This document shows, piece by piece, positions 14,861 through 23,896 of a stretch of DNA of 64,000 bases. Origin of the DNA: Quadrisphaera sp. DSM 44207 (GTDB taxonomy: Bacteria; Actinomycetota; Actinomycetes; Actinomycetales; Quadrisphaeraceae); the NCBI RefSeq assembly GCF_900101335.1, contig NZ_FNKA01000001.1:868001-932000 (forward strand), given 5' to 3'. Under the pieces are notes generated by a model. That model saw only the letters and a list, made by a program, of their open reading frames with translations, made no database searches and was not told the DNA's origin. How positions within the stretch are numbered: the first letter of the stretch is position 1; each line of letters opens with the position of its first letter. The position numbers were made by a program, and so were the translations under genes.

Positions 14861-16542
14861 GTGCGGCTCCTGCCTGCGTCGTCGTGCACCTGCTGCTGGT
14901 CGACCGCCCGCCGGACGCCCTCGAGGACGGCCTCGAGGACGGCGTCCGCCTCGGCGGCCAGGCCCGGGTCCTCGCTGCGCGCCAGCGCCCCCACCTCCAG
15001 GAGCGTGCCCTGCGCGCCGGGTGCGGGTGCGCCGGCGCGCACCCACACCCGCCGGCGCGGGACGAACAGGGAGGCCGTCAGCCCGGCGATCGCCAGGAGG
15101 GAGAAGACCAGCGCCGCCCCGCGCGCCGGGTCGGAGCGGATCGTCACGCCCGCGTAGCGGTCCAGGGCGTCGAAGGTGATGCTGCCGCGCCCGTCGGGCA
15201 GCTGCACGCCCTCCCCCGGCGCCAGCGCCGCGCTGAACGGCGCGCCGTCCGCGGTGCTCAGCTGCGTCATCCGGGAGGTGTCGAGCGTGTAGACGTTCTG
15301 CGCCACCCCGGCGTCCACGCCGAGGTCGCCGGCGTAGGCGGTGAGGACGAGGACGGGGTTGCGGGCGTCGGGGAAGGTGGAGACCGGCCCCCGCTCAGGG
15401 TCGAAGACGGCCGTGGGCAGCAGCTGCGCCTGCACGCCGATCTGCTCCGGAACGGCGTCGGCGACCTTGACCACGCCCGTGGAGCTGTAGTTCGCGTCCT
15501 GCGGCAGGAAGGGCACCTGCCCGGAGAAGGCGACCTCGCCCGTGGCGTCGCGCACGGTGATCCGCGGCGCGTAGCCGTTGCCCGCGAGGTAGACCGAGGC
15601 CCCGCCGACGCGCAGCGGCTCGTTGACGCGCAGCTGCTCGGTGCGCGGCGCGGCACCCGGCTCGTCGGTGATCCGCACGGTGGCGCTGAAGTCGCGCGGC
15701 GCCCCGAACTGGTTGCCGCCGGCGGACTCCTCGAAGCGCACCCGCAGGCCGTCGAGGACGAAGCGGAACGGCGGCAGGTCGTCCGGGTCGTACCAGGTGC
15801 CGGGGTCGAAGCTGTCGTAGGCGGCCAGGGAGTTGGCGAACGCCCGGCCCTCGGGCACGACCGCCTGCCCGCGGTAGCCGTACAGGCCCCCCGCGGCCAC
15901 GGCCACGAGCACGCCGACGAGGGAGAGGTGGAAGAGCAGGTTGCCGCTCTCGCGCAGCTCCCCGCGCTGGGCGGCGAGCGAGCCGGGGTGGTCCGCGAGG
16001 CGGTAGCGGCGCGCGCGCAGCACCGACCGGGCAGCGGCGAGCACGGCCTCCGGCTCGGCGGCGACCTCGGCGCGGCGGTGCTCGGGCAGGCGCTCGAAGC
16101 GCGCGGGGGTGCGCGGGGGCGCGGCGCGCAGGGCGCGCGCGTGGTGTCGGGTGCGCGGCAGCACGCACCCGACGAGGCTGATGAACAGCAGCAGGTAGAT
16201 CGCGGAGAACCAGGGCGAGGAGTAGACGTCGTAGACGCCGAGGCGCTCCAGCCACGGGCCGAGGGCCGGGTGCTCGCGCCGGTGCTCGGCGGCGGCGACC
16301 GGGTCGGCGTCGCGCTGCGGCACCAGCGAGCCCGGCACGGCGGCCACCGCGAGCAGCAGCAGCAGGAACAGCGCCGTGCGCATGCTCGTCAGCTGCCGCC
16401 ACGTCCACCGCGCCCACCCGAGCGGGCCCAGGCCGACGGGCGCGCCCTCGGCGCCGTCGCCCGGCGCGTCGCGGTGGCCCTCCGGCAGCCGCGCGGACCC
16501 GCCCGCGCCACCGGGCCGGCCCGAGCGCTCGTCGAGGCTCAC
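14857..16542 (-). CDS. resB: System II cytochrome c biogenesis protein ResB
   Basis: A 561-residue membrane protein, partner of CcsB in heme delivery to c-type cytochromes. Hydrophobic helices near the N-terminus ([20 protein letters not shown] and [18 protein letters not shown]), a third near 190 ([20 protein letters not shown]), a large extracytoplasmic domain, and a last helix near 485 ([19 protein letters not shown]) followed by a cytoplasmic tail match ResB topology. GTG 16542 overlaps the ccdA stop by 4 nt, and its own stop overlaps ccsB by 4 nt. Conserved SLVPQR at the first helix is typical. Confidence 0.93.
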   Translation of the reverse strand: MSLDERSGRPGGAGGSARLPEGHRDAPGDGAEGAPVGLGPLGWARWTWRQLTSMRTALFLLLLLAVAAVPGSLVPQRDADPVAAAEHRREHPALGPWLERLGVYDVYSSPWFSAIYLLLFISLVGCVLPRTRHHARALRAAPPRTPARFERLPEHRRAEVAAEPEAVLAAARSVLRARRYRLADHPGSLAAQRGELRESGNLLFHLSLVGVLVAVAAGGLYGYRGQAVVPEGRAFANSLAAYDSFDPGTWYDPDDLPPFRFVLDGLRVRFEESAGGNQFGAPRDFSATVRITDEPGAAPRTEQLRVNEPLRVGGASVYLAGNGYAPRITVRDATGEVAFSGQVPFLPQDANYSSTGVVKVADAVPEQIGVQAQLLPTAVFDPERGPVSTFPDARNPVLVLTAYAGDLGVDAGVAQNVYTLDTSRMTQLSTADGAPFSAALAPGEGVQLPDGRGSITFDALDRYAGVTIRSDPARGAALVFSLLAIAGLTASLFVPRRRVWVRAGAPAPGAQGTLLEVGALARSEDPGLAAEADAVLEAVLEGVRRAVDQQQVHDDAGRSRT

Positions 16543-17282
16543 ACCGCCACCCAGAAGCCGCTGACGAGGACGCCGAGGTCGCTCGTCCACGCCGACCACA
16601 GGCCGGTGACCAGCAGGAGCCCCAGCGCCACCAGGGCGAGCCCGCCGGCGCGGGTGATGCCCACCCGGTGGCGCCGGACGACGTCCAGCACGCGGGCGCT
16701 GCGCCGCAGACCGAGGGCGACGAGGACGAACGGGGCGCCCAGGCCGAGGCAGTACGCCAGGCTCAGCAGCGCGCCGCGCCAGGCGGAGCCGGCGTCCGTG
16801 GCCAGCGCCAGCACGGCCGAGAGCGTCGGGCCCATGCACGGCGTCCAGCCCAGGCCGAAGACCGCGCCGAGCAGGGGCGCGCCGGCCAGGCCCGCCGCGG
16901 GGCGCCAGCGCACGCGCCGCTCGGTGCGCCCGCCGGGGGCGACGCCGAGGAAGACCAGGCCCATCGCGACGACGAGCACGCCGAGCCAGCGCGCCAGCTC
17001 CGCGTCGTGGCGCTGCAGCAGCCCCCCGAGGCCGCCGAACGCCGCGCCGACGGCGACGAAGACGGCCGAGAAGCCGAGGACGAACAGCACGGCGCCGGCG
17101 ACGACCCGGCTGCGGCGCTGGCGCTGCAGGTCCACGCCGGTCAGGCCGGTGACGTAACCGAGGTAGCCGGGCACGAGCGGCAGCACGCACGGGGAGGCGA
17201 AGCTGACGAGCCCCGCGAGCGCGGCCACCGCGACCGCGAGGACCACGGGGCCGGACAGGGCCGTCTCGGCGAAGCCGCCCAC
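16539..17282 (-). CDS. ccdA: Cytochrome c biogenesis thiol transporter CcdA
   Basis: A 247-residue, six-helix protein that moves electrons from cytoplasmic thioredoxin across the membrane to ResA. The two reactive Cys are visible in [16 protein letters not shown] (helix 1) and [16 protein letters not shown] (helix 4), the CcdA/DsbD pattern. Length is normal. It begins 2 bp after the resA stop and ends overlapping the resB start by 4 nt, so it is translated from the same mRNA. Confidence 0.95.
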   Translation of the reverse strand: MGGFAETALSGPVVLAVAVAALAGLVSFASPCVLPLVPGYLGYVTGLTGVDLQRQRRSRVVAGAVLFVLGFSAVFVAVGAAFGGLGGLLQRHDAELARWLGVLVVAMGLVFLGVAPGGRTERRVRWRPAAGLAGAPLLGAVFGLGWTPCMGPTLSAVLALATDAGSAWRGALLSLAYCLGLGAPFVLVALGLRRSARVLDVVRRHRVGITRAGGLALVALGLLLVTGLWSAWTSDLGVLVSGFWVAV

Positions 17283-17284
17283 GC

Positions 17285-17965
17285 TCAGCCGGCCTCCGCC
17301 GGCACCGCGGCGCCCTCGGCGGCCTGGTCGTCCTCGGCCGGGCCGCTCTCCGCCCGCACGTCCTGGACCAGGGCGCTCAGCACCGAGGGGTCCGCGATGC
17401 CGAGCACCCGCGCGGCGGGGCGCCCCTGGGCGTCGAGGACGACGGTGGAGGGCACCGCCTGCGGCGGCACCGTGCCGCGCAGCGCCAGCAGCGCCGAGCC
17501 GTCCCCGGCGTCGAGCAGGCTGGGGTAGGGGGTGGCGAAGGTGCGCTCGAAGGCCTGGGCGGTCGCCGCGTCATCCTCGGTGTTGATGCCGAGGAAGCGC
17601 ACGCCGTCGGTGGCGGTCTCCTGCGCGATCGCCGCGAGGTCGGGCGCCTCCTTGCGGCACGGCGGGCACGCGGCGTACCAGACGTTGAGGACGACGACGT
17701 CGCCGCGCCAGTCGGCCACGTCGACCGTGCTGCCGTCGGTGGTCTCCCCCGCCAGCTCCACGGGCTCCCCGCGCTCCTCGACCGCCACCGTGGCCACGGA
17801 CCCGTCGCCGGCGACGTAGGACCGCGAGTCGCCCTCGCGCGCCTGCTCCCCCGCCTCCTGGCCGAGGCCGCCGCCGGAGCACCCCGCCAGCACCAGCGCA
17901 GCGGCGAGCGCGAGGCTCGCGGCGCGGGCGGGGCGCGGCGTCCGGGACGCGGCGGGGCGCGGCAT
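17285..17965 (-). CDS. resA: TlpA/ResA-like thiol-disulfide oxidoreductase lipoprotein
   Basis: A 226-residue extracytoplasmic thioredoxin-fold protein that reduces apocytochrome c Cys before heme attachment. The N-terminus is a lipoprotein signal with lipobox LAGC. The active site is [20 protein letters not shown] (CPPC), with a cis-Pro loop in [13 protein letters not shown]. The tail of about 30 residues is Ala/Glu-rich. ATG 17965 overlaps the stop of the upstream phosphatase by one base (TGATG), so it is translationally coupled. It feeds on electrons from CcdA encoded 2 bp downstream. Confidence 0.92.
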   Translation of the reverse strand: MPRPAASRTPRPARAASLALAAALVLAGCSGGGLGQEAGEQAREGDSRSYVAGDGSVATVAVEERGEPVELAGETTDGSTVDVADWRGDVVVLNVWYAACPPCRKEAPDLAAIAQETATDGVRFLGINTEDDAATAQAFERTFATPYPSLLDAGDGSALLALRGTVPPQAVPSTVVLDAQGRPAARVLGIADPSVLSALVQDVRAESGPAEDDQAAEGAAVPAEAG

Positions 17966-18609
17966 CAGGCGCCCGCGACCTGGTCGGCGCCCGGCAGCAG
18001 GGCGCGCGCCGGCTCGCTGTACTCGACCCCGACGAGGGCGGTGCCGTCGAAGCGCAGGGTGGTGAGGCTGGCGAGGGTGCACTCGCGGCGGCGCGGGTCG
18101 TGCCACAGCCGCCTGCCCTCGGCGCGCCGGCGCGCCACCCAGATCGGCAGCTGGTGGGCGACGAGCACCGACTCGCGGCCGGCCGCGCGGGCCGCGGACT
18201 CGCGGGCCGCGGCCAGCACCCGCTCGGCCTGGACGGCGTACGGCTCGCCCCAGGAGGGCCGGAAGGGGTTGCGCAGCACCCACCAGTGCCGCGGGTGGTG
18301 CAGGGCGCCGTCCCCGACGCCGAAGGTGAGGCCCTCGAAGTGGTTGGCCGCCTCGATCAGCCGCTCGTCGCAGCCGACGGGCAGGCCGAACGCCGCCGCG
18401 ACGGGGCGCGCGGTCTCCTGCGCCCGCTGCAGCGGCGAGGCGATGACCTCCGCGACGTCGCAGCCCCGCTCGACCAGGACGTCCGCGACCCGCTGCGCCA
18501 TCTGCACCCCGAGGTCGGACAGGCCGTAGCCGGCCAGGCGGCCGTAGAGGACGCCGGCCGGGTTGCGCACCTCGCCGTGGCGCAGCAGGTGGACGGCGGT
18601 CAGCGGCAT
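17965..18609 (-). CDS. Histidine phosphatase family protein
   Basis: A 214-residue phosphoglycerate-mutase-like phosphatase. The catalytic motif LLRHGEVRNP at residues about 8-17 contains the RHG; the second His is in VLVAHQLPIW, and the acid is in ASPLQRAQETA. The substrate is unknown; actinobacterial members in this position are conserved upstream of resA. ATG 18609 has GATACT (18616-18621) 6 bp upstream and no Shine-Dalgarno, fitting a leaderless mRNA that would head the res/ccs operon. Confidence 0.9.
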   Translation of the reverse strand: MPLTAVHLLRHGEVRNPAGVLYGRLAGYGLSDLGVQMAQRVADVLVERGCDVAEVIASPLQRAQETARPVAAAFGLPVGCDERLIEAANHFEGLTFGVGDGALHHPRHWWVLRNPFRPSWGEPYAVQAERVLAAARESAARAAGRESVLVAHQLPIWVARRRAEGRRLWHDPRRRECTLASLTTLRFDGTALVGVEYSEPARALLPGADQVAGA

Positions 18610-18684
18610 GCCCCCAGTATCGCGCGCGCGACCGACCGCCCCGCCCGCCCGCGGGGCCGCGGGGGTGTGACGTGCCCCCCACTC

Positions 18685-18759
18685 CCCCGCCCTCCTCGTG
18701 ATCGTGCGCGCCCGGTCGGTCCACCCGACCGGACGTGCGTGATCACGAGGAGGGCGGGG
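18685..18759 (-). terminator. Long hairpin overlapping the 3' end of hemL
   Basis: Arms 18685-18703 and 18741-18759 are perfectly complementary over 19 bp. Inside, 18712-18719 pairs with 18725-18732. The right arm includes the last hemL codons and stop (18743-18745), so the terminator begins within the coding sequence. Confidence 0.85.
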
Positions 18760-20086
18760 TCTGCGCGGCCGCGGCGGCGCGCGCGGCGTGCGGCAGGGCG
18801 TCGAGCACGGTTCCCACGGCCTCGTCGTCGTGCGCGGCGGAGACGAACCAGGACTCGAACGCGCTCGGCGGCAGGTGCACGCCGCGCGAGAGCATCTCGT
18901 GGAAGAACGCGGCGAAGGCGCCCGTGTCCTGGCGGCGCGCGGAGTCGAAGTCCGTGACCGGGCCGTCCGTGAAGAAGATGCTGAACATGCTGCCCGCGCG
19001 GCCGACGGTGTGCGGCACGCCCGCCTCGGCGAGGGCCGCGGAGGCGGCGTCCCGGACCGTGGCGGCGACGGCGTCCACCCGCTCGTAGACCTCGGGGGTG
19101 CAGCCGCGCAGCGTGGCCAGGCCGGCGGCGGTGGCGACGGGGTTCCCGGACAGCGTGCCGGCCTGGTAGACGGGGCCCGCCGGTGCGAGGGAGGCCATGA
19201 CGTCGGCGCGGCCGCCGAACGCCGCGGCGGGGAAGCCGCCGCCCATGACCTTGCCGAAGGTGAACAGGTCCGGGGCGGCGGGCTCGCCGTCCACCTCGTA
19301 CGGGCCCTCGAGGCCGTACCAGCCGCTGCGCGAGAGGCGGAAGCCGGTCATCACCTCGTCGGAGATCAGCAGCGCGCCGTGCTCGCGGGTGGTGCGCAGC
19401 AGCTCCTGCGTGAAGCCGGGCGCCGGCGGGACGACGCCCATGTTGCCCGCGGCCGCCTCGGTGATCACGCACGCGATGCGCTCGCCGTGCTCGGCGAAGG
19501 CCGCGCGCAGCGCCTGCGGGTCGTTGTAGGGCAGCACGAGGGTGTCCGCGGCGCTCGCGCCCGTCACCCCGGGGGTGTCGGGCAGCGCGAAGGTGGCCAG
19601 GCCGGAGCCGGCCGAGGCGAGCAGGGCGTCGACGTGCCCGTGGTAGCAGCCGGCGAACTTCACGACGACGGAGCGGCGGGTGGAGCCGCGCGCCAGCCGG
19701 ATCGCGCTCATGGTCGCCTCGGTGCCGGAGTTGACCAGGCGCACCTCCTGCACCGGCTCCACGCGAGCGACGATCTCCTCGGCGAGGGCGACCTCGCCCT
19801 CGCTGGGGGTGCCGTAGGAGAAGCCGCGCGAGGCGGCGTCCGTGACGGCGGCGAGGACGTCGGGGTGGGTGTGCCCGAGGATCATCGGGCCCCACGAGCA
19901 GATGAGGTCGACGTAGCGGCGCCCGTCGGCGTCCTGCAGGTAGGGGCCCTGCGCGCGGGCGGTGAAGCGGGGCGTGCCGCCGACGGCGCGGAAGGCCCGC
20001 ACGGGTGAGTTGACGCCGCCGGGGAGCACCGCCTGGGCGCGCTCGAACAGGGCCTGGGAGGCGGGGGCCTCGTACGGGTGGGTCAC
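18743..20086 (-). CDS. hemL: Glutamate-1-semialdehyde 2,1-aminomutase
   Basis: A 447-residue PLP enzyme converting glutamate-1-semialdehyde to 5-aminolevulinate, the second step of the C5 heme pathway. Family motifs are [60 protein letters not shown] and the PLP Lys in [21 protein letters not shown] 20086 follows GGAGG at good spacing. It is separated from the other hem genes by the MarR-YceI-TetR-DUF559 segment, which is unusual, since hemL commonly follows hemB directly. Confidence 0.96.
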   Translation of the reverse strand: MTHPYEAPASQALFERAQAVLPGGVNSPVRAFRAVGGTPRFTARAQGPYLQDADGRRYVDLICSWGPMILGHTHPDVLAAVTDAASRGFSYGTPSEGEVALAEEIVARVEPVQEVRLVNSGTEATMSAIRLARGSTRRSVVVKFAGCYHGHVDALLASAGSGLATFALPDTPGVTGASAADTLVLPYNDPQALRAAFAEHGERIACVITEAAAGNMGVVPPAPGFTQELLRTTREHGALLISDEVMTGFRLSRSGWYGLEGPYEVDGEPAAPDLFTFGKVMGGGFPAAAFGGRADVMASLAPAGPVYQAGTLSGNPVATAAGLATLRGCTPEVYERVDAVAATVRDAASAALAEAGVPHTVGRAGSMFSIFFTDGPVTDFDSARRQDTGAFAAFFHEMLSRGVHLPPSAFESWFVSAAHDDEAVGTVLDALPHAARAAAAAQTPPSS

Positions 20087-20109
20087 CCCCCCATCCTCCG
20101 CTGCGCCGC

Positions 20110-20571
20110 TCAGCCCTCGCGCAGGTGGTGGGCCACCTTGGCCAGGGCGCGGCCGAGGGCGGCGACCTCCGCGGGCTCCAGGGGGTCGAACAGGTGCTCG
20201 CGCACGCCGCGCACGTGCAGGGGCGCCGCGGCCTCCAGCGCCGCGTACCCGGCGTCCGTCATCACGGCCAGCACACCGCGGCGGTCGTCCGGGCACGCCT
20301 GGCGGCGCACCAGGCCGCGGGCCTCCATGCGGCTGATGCTGTGCGTGAGCCGGCTGCGCGAGTGCACGAGGTGCTCCGCGAGCTCGGACATGCGCAGCGC
20401 CCAGTCCGAGGCCTCGGAGAGGCGCACGAGCACCTCGTACTCGGTCAGGGCCAGGCCGTGGTCGGACTCGTCGAGCTCGCGGCCCAGCCGCTCCCACAGC
20501 AGCTGCGTCGCCTCGAGGTAGTCGCGCCAGACGCGCTGCTCGGCCTCGCTCAGCCACCGGGTCTGCGACAC
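20110..20571 (-). CDS. MarR family transcriptional regulator
   Basis: A 153-residue winged-helix regulator. The DNA-binding region is [20 protein letters not shown] followed by [20 protein letters not shown] and the wing [20 protein letters not shown], classic MarR. GTG 20571 is leaderless in appearance: TAGACT (20583-20578) lies 6 bp upstream. It is divergent from yceI and shares an 88-bp intergenic region, so it probably controls yceI and itself. The ligand is unknown; redox or phenolic effectors are common in the family. Confidence 0.92.
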   Translation of the reverse strand: MSQTRWLSEAEQRVWRDYLEATQLLWERLGRELDESDHGLALTEYEVLVRLSEASDWALRMSELAEHLVHSRSRLTHSISRMEARGLVRRQACPDDRRGVLAVMTDAGYAALEAAAPLHVRGVREHLFDPLEPAEVAALGRALAKVAHHLREG

Positions 20572-20577
20572 GCCGCC

Positions 20578-20624
20578 AGTCTACCCGGAAGGTAGTTGAA
20601 ACTTGAATCGCTGTGGGGCACCAT
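20578..20624. promoter_or_regulatory. Divergent marR-yceI promoter region with likely MarR operator
   Basis: The yceI promoter reads TTGAAA (20596-20601), 17 bp, CACCAT (20619-20624). The marR -10 TAGACT lies at 20583-20578. The AT-rich AGTTGAAACTTGAA (20595-20608) covers the -35 regions of both and holds AGTT-GA-AACT, an inverted half-site pair, so it is the best operator candidate. Confidence 0.5.
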
Positions 20625-20659
20625 GGTCGGCGATCACCCCGCCCCACCCTGGAGGACGC

Positions 20660-21214
20660 ATGAGCACCACGACCCTGCCCGCGGGCCTGACCGCCGGCAC
20701 CTACGCCGTCGACCCCTCGCACAGCGAGGTCGGCTTCACCGCCCGCCACGCCATGGTGACCAAGGTGCGCGGCAGCTTCTCGGACGTCGAGGGCACCGTC
20801 GTCCTGGACGAGGACGCCAACCTCATCTCGGTGCGCGCGACCGTGCAGATCGCCTCCATCGACACCCGCAACGCCGACCGCGACGCCCACCTGCGCGGCG
20901 CCGACTTCTTCGACGCCGAGCAGTTCCCGACCCTGGAGTTCCGCTCCACGCGCGTCGAGCTCGGCGGCGACGGGTTCGTCGTCACCGGCGACCTGACCCT
21001 GCACGGCGTCACGCAGCAGGTGCAGCTGGACGTCGAGGCGACCGGCGTCGCGACCGACCCGTTCGGCAACGCCCGCGCCGGCTTCTCCGCCGAGACGGAG
21101 ATCAACCGCAAGGACTTCGGCCTGGTGTGGAACGCCGCGCTGGAGACCGGCGGCGTGCTGGTCAGCGAGAAGGTCAAGGTCTCCCTGGACATCTCGGCCA
21201 TCAAGCAGGCCTGA
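20660..21214 (+). CDS. YceI family lipocalin-like protein
   Basis: A 184-residue protein of the YceI fold, a beta-barrel binding isoprenoid or amide lipids. Typical features: [20 protein letters not shown] at the start, [38 protein letters not shown], and the C-terminal [19 protein letters not shown]. No signal peptide is visible, so it should be cytoplasmic, unlike E. coli YceI. ATG 20660 follows GGAGG. Divergent MarR gene suggests control by stress or ligand. A hairpin terminator follows. Confidence 0.93.
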   Translation: MSTTTLPAGLTAGTYAVDPSHSEVGFTARHAMVTKVRGSFSDVEGTVVLDEDANLISVRATVQIASIDTRNADRDAHLRGADFFDAEQFPTLEFRSTRVELGGDGFVVTGDLTLHGVTQQVQLDVEATGVATDPFGNARAGFSAETEINRKDFGLVWNAALETGGVLVSEKVKVSLDISAIKQA

Positions 21215-21226
21215 GACCTCCCGCGT

Positions 21227-21268
21227 CGCGAGGGCGCGGTGCCGCGGCGGCGGCACCGCGCCCTCGCG
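21227..21268 (+). terminator. Hairpin terminator after yceI
   Basis: Perfect 18-bp arms (21227-21244 and 21251-21268) around a 6-nt loop, 12 bp past the yceI stop. It also lies directly before the TetR remnant, so no promoter-proximal room is left for an intact TetR gene. Confidence 0.9.
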
Positions 21269-21279
21269 CGTTCCGGGCG

Positions 21280-21801
21280 GTGCGCACCGCGGCGAGCACG
21301 CGCGACGAGCTGCTCACCGCCCTCGTCGTCGAGGCCTACGACGGCGTGGGCGCCGCGGTCGAGGAGGGCGCAGCACCGGCCCGGGGGCGCACGGTGCGCG
21401 CGCGCTTCGTCGCCGCGTGCCGGGCGCTGCGCGCGTGGGCGCACGAGCACCCGCACCAGTACGCGCTGCTGCACGGCTCGCCCGGCGGCGGCCGAGGACC
21501 GGAGGCCGCGCCGTCCCGGCCCCTCGCGCCGGCCCTGGCCGAGCAGGCCGCGCAGGTGGCGCAGGTGGCGGAGCACCTGGGAGAGGCGGTCGGCCCCGAG
21601 GTGCTGGTGCGGGCGGTGCGGGTGTGGACGGCGCTGCACGGCCTGGTCTCCTGCGAGCTGTTCGGGCAGCTGGCCCGCACCGTCGACTCGGCGGACGCCC
21701 CCTTCGCCCCTGCCCCCGGACCGCTGTTGTGCGCCCTCCTGCGCTCCTACGCGGTGCTCGACCGCAGGAGGGTGCACGACAGCGGTGCCCCGCGGCGCTG
21801 A
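21280..21801 (+). pseudogene. TetR-family regulator remnant lacking the DNA-binding domain
   Basis: The frame encodes about 173 residues resembling only the ligand-binding part of TetR proteins with a WHG-like C-terminal domain: [20 protein letters not shown], then FVAACRALRAWAHEHPHQYA and LLHGSP, then the helix ending VSCELFGQLAR. The usual 40-50-residue helix-turn-helix is absent; only its last helix appears kept (ASTRDELL). Directly upstream lies the yceI terminator, so the 5' part was probably deleted. GTG 21280 is the first possible start after that hairpin. The last 80 bp hold an inverted repeat related to the 41-bp repeats. A small effector-binding protein without HTH is the alternative. 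Confidence 0.65.
21722..21784. repeat. 22-bp inverted repeat related to the 41-bp repeat family
   Basis: 21722-21743 is complementary to 21763-21784 with two mismatches. The left arm shares CGCTGTTGTGCGCCCT with the tandem repeats at 22772-22879. It lies in the 3' part of the TetR remnant. Confidence 0.75.
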
Positions 21802-21894
21802 GGACCTGCCCGCCCGCTCCGGCGCCACCCCTGCTGTCCACAGGCCGAGGCACGGTCGCCCACGGACGCGCGTCCGGGCGCGACGCTGCAGACC

Positions 21895-22773
21895 ATGGCG
21901 AGACGACGGACGCCGGAGGCGCTCCCCGAGGTCTTCAGAGGCGCGGACGCCGTCGCGGCCGGCCTGCTGACGGCGTCGCAGCTGCGAGGGCCGCACGTGC
22001 GACGGGTGCTGCGCGGCGTGTACCGACCGGCGTGGGTGGAGCTGACGCACCCGCTCGCGTGCCGCGCCGCGGGGCTCGTGGCTCCAGGGACGGCTCGGCT
22101 GACCGGACGCTCCCTCGCCACGGTGCTCGGCGTCGAGCTCGCCCGCCCGACGGACCCCGTGGAGATGGTCCTGCCCCACGCCGAGGTGTTCCGCTCCGGC
22201 GGCATCGCGGTCCGCCGGGCCGTCGCCGGTCCCCTGGGTGACGGCAGCTGGCGAGGGGTGGCCGTAGCGCACCCCCTCCGGATGGCCTTCGACCTCGCGG
22301 CCCGTCGTGACACCCCGACGGCGACGGCCTACCTGGACGCGGTCGTCAGGGCCGGTCTCGTGGACGTCGCGCCTCTGTCCGCGTGGCTCGCGGAGCGGTA
22401 CGAGGCGGACGTGCGAGGAGTGCGCCTCGCCTGCTCGCTCGTCGACCCGAGGGCCGCCTCCGTGCCCGAGTCACGGGTGAGGGTGATCCTCGCCCAGGCG
22501 GGGATCCGGGTCGCGGTCCAGCACGACGTCGTCCACGGCGGCAGGTTCGTCGCGCGCGTGGACCTGGCCGTTCCAGAGCTACAGGTCGCCGTCGAGTACG
22601 ACGGCGCCTGGCACGCCCTGCGCGAGCAGCTCGAGCGCGACCGGAGGCGGTCGAACGCTCTGCAGGCCGCAGGGTGGACCGTCGTCCACGTCACCGCAGC
22701 GATGCTCAAGGACCCGCGGGCCGTGGTCGAAGCCGTGCGCGCCGCCATCGCCCGCGCCCGCGCCGTCCGCTGA
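21895..22773 (+). CDS. DUF559/Vsr-fold endonuclease-like protein
   Basis: A 292-residue protein of an actinobacterial family with an N-terminal AbiEi-like winged-helix part (AVAAGLLTASQLRGPHVRRV and LRGVYRP) and a C-terminal DUF559 restriction-endonuclease-like domain: VARVDLAVPELQVAVEYDGA with the catalytic-type Asp/Glu, then LERDRRRSNALQAAGWTVVH. Function is unknown; links to toxin-antitoxin or DNA repair are only by fold. Its base composition seems slightly less GC-biased than neighbours. GACGCT lies 7 bp before ATG 21895. It sits in the segment separating hemL from hemB and its stop runs into the 41-bp repeats. Confidence 0.8.
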   Translation: MARRRTPEALPEVFRGADAVAAGLLTASQLRGPHVRRVLRGVYRPAWVELTHPLACRAAGLVAPGTARLTGRSLATVLGVELARPTDPVEMVLPHAEVFRSGGIAVRRAVAGPLGDGSWRGVAVAHPLRMAFDLAARRDTPTATAYLDAVVRAGLVDVAPLSAWLAERYEADVRGVRLACSLVDPRAASVPESRVRVILAQAGIRVAVQHDVVHGGRFVARVDLAVPELQVAVEYDGAWHALREQLERDRRRSNALQAAGWTVVHVTAAMLKDPRAVVEAVRAAIARARAVR

Positions 22774-22879
22774 CGCGCTGTTGTGCGCCCTGTTGCGGTC
22801 GAGGAGACCCAGGACGCGCTGTTGTGCGCCCAATTGCGGTCAAGGGGCCCAGGGACGCGCTGTTGTGCGCACAACAGCG
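22772..22879 (+). repeat. 41-bp tandem repeat array ending in a 22-bp palindrome
   Basis: Units begin at 22772, 22813 and 22854, exactly 41 bp apart, each opening GACGCGCTGTTGTGCGC. The third unit turns into a perfect 22-bp palindrome at 22858-22879. The array lies between the DUF559 gene and the hemB stop. A diverged array with the same period occurs at 56665-56788 in opposite orientation. Confidence 0.92.
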
Positions 22880-22905
22880 GCGCGGCGAGCGGACGGAGGG
22901 CGGCC

Positions 22906-23886
22906 TCAGCCGCGGCGCAGGAGGGTGGCCACCTCCGCCGCCCAGTACGTCAGGGTCGCGCTCGCGCCCGCTCGCTGGATCGACAGCAGCGACTCCAGCA
23001 CCGCCCGCTCCCGGTCGATCCACCCGTTGGCCGCCGCGGCCTCGACCATCGCGTACTCCCCCGACACCTGGTACGCCCACACGGGCACGTCGACGGCCGC
23101 CGCGACGTCCGAGAGCACGTCCAGGTACGGCAGGGCGGGCTTGACCATCACGACGTCCGCGCCCTCCGCGACGTCCAGGCGCACCTCGCGCAGGCCCTCG
23201 CGGCGGTTGCCGGGCTCCATCTGGTACGAGCGCCGGTCCCCCGTCAGCGCCGAGTCGACCGCGTCGCGGAACGGCCCGTAGAACGCCGAGGCGTACTTGG
23301 CGGCGTAGGCGAGGAGGACGACGTCGGAGCGGCCCTCGGCGTCCAGCACCGCGCGCACCGCGCCGACCTGCCCGTCCATCATCCCGGACAGGCCCAGCAG
23401 CGACGCGCCCGCCGCCGCCTGGGCGAGCGCCGTGGAGCGGTACCGCTCCAGCGTGGCGTCGTTGTCGACCCGCCCGGCGGCGTCGAGGACGCCGCAGTGC
23501 CCGTGGTCGGTGAACTCGTCCAGGCACAGGTCGGCCATGACCACCGCGGCGTCCCCGACCGCCTGCGCCACCGCGCGCAGCCCGGTGTTGAGGACGCCCT
23601 CGGGGTCGTCCGCGCCCGAGCCGCGCGCGTCGCGCACGGCGGGCACGCCGAAGAGCATCAGCCCCCCGACGCCGGCGGCGACGGCCTCCTCGGCCGCCTC
23701 CACGAGCGAGGGCACGGTGTGCTGGACGACGCCCGGCATGGAGGCGACCGGCGCGGGCGAGCGCAACCCCTCCTTGACGAACAGCGGCAGCACCAGGCGC
23801 GCCGGGTCCAGGCGCGTCTGGGCGGTCAGCGACCGCAGCGCCGGCGTGGCCCGCAGGCGCCGCGGCCGCTCGAGCGGGAAGCCCAC
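22906..23886 (-). CDS. hemB: Delta-aminolevulinic acid dehydratase (porphobilinogen synthase)
   Basis: A 326-residue cytoplasmic enzyme joining two 5-aminolevulinates into porphobilinogen. Key motifs: N-terminal RLVLPLFVKEG, the metal-site loop VVMADLCLDEFTDHGHCGVL with three Cys/His ligand positions, YAAKYASAFYGPFRDA with the first Schiff-base Lys, and VVMVKPALPYLDV with the catalytic Lys. GTG 23886 gives the family-typical start; only 10 bp separate it from the hemD stop, so it belongs to the rex-hemA-hemC-hemD-hemB operon as last gene. Confidence 0.97.
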   Translation of the reverse strand: MGFPLERPRRLRATPALRSLTAQTRLDPARLVLPLFVKEGLRSPAPVASMPGVVQHTVPSLVEAAEEAVAAGVGGLMLFGVPAVRDARGSGADDPEGVLNTGLRAVAQAVGDAAVVMADLCLDEFTDHGHCGVLDAAGRVDNDATLERYRSTALAQAAAGASLLGLSGMMDGQVGAVRAVLDAEGRSDVVLLAYAAKYASAFYGPFRDAVDSALTGDRRSYQMEPGNRREGLREVRLDVAEGADVVMVKPALPYLDVLSDVAAAVDVPVWAYQVSGEYAMVEAAAANGWIDRERAVLESLLSIQRAGASATLTYWAAEVATLLRRG

Positions 23887-23896
23887 GGCGCCCCGC

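Noticed and set aside
22772-22879. CRISPR array
   Set aside because: Units of 41 bp follow each other without variable spacers, only about 2.5 copies, and no cas genes lie nearby. It is a tandem repeat.
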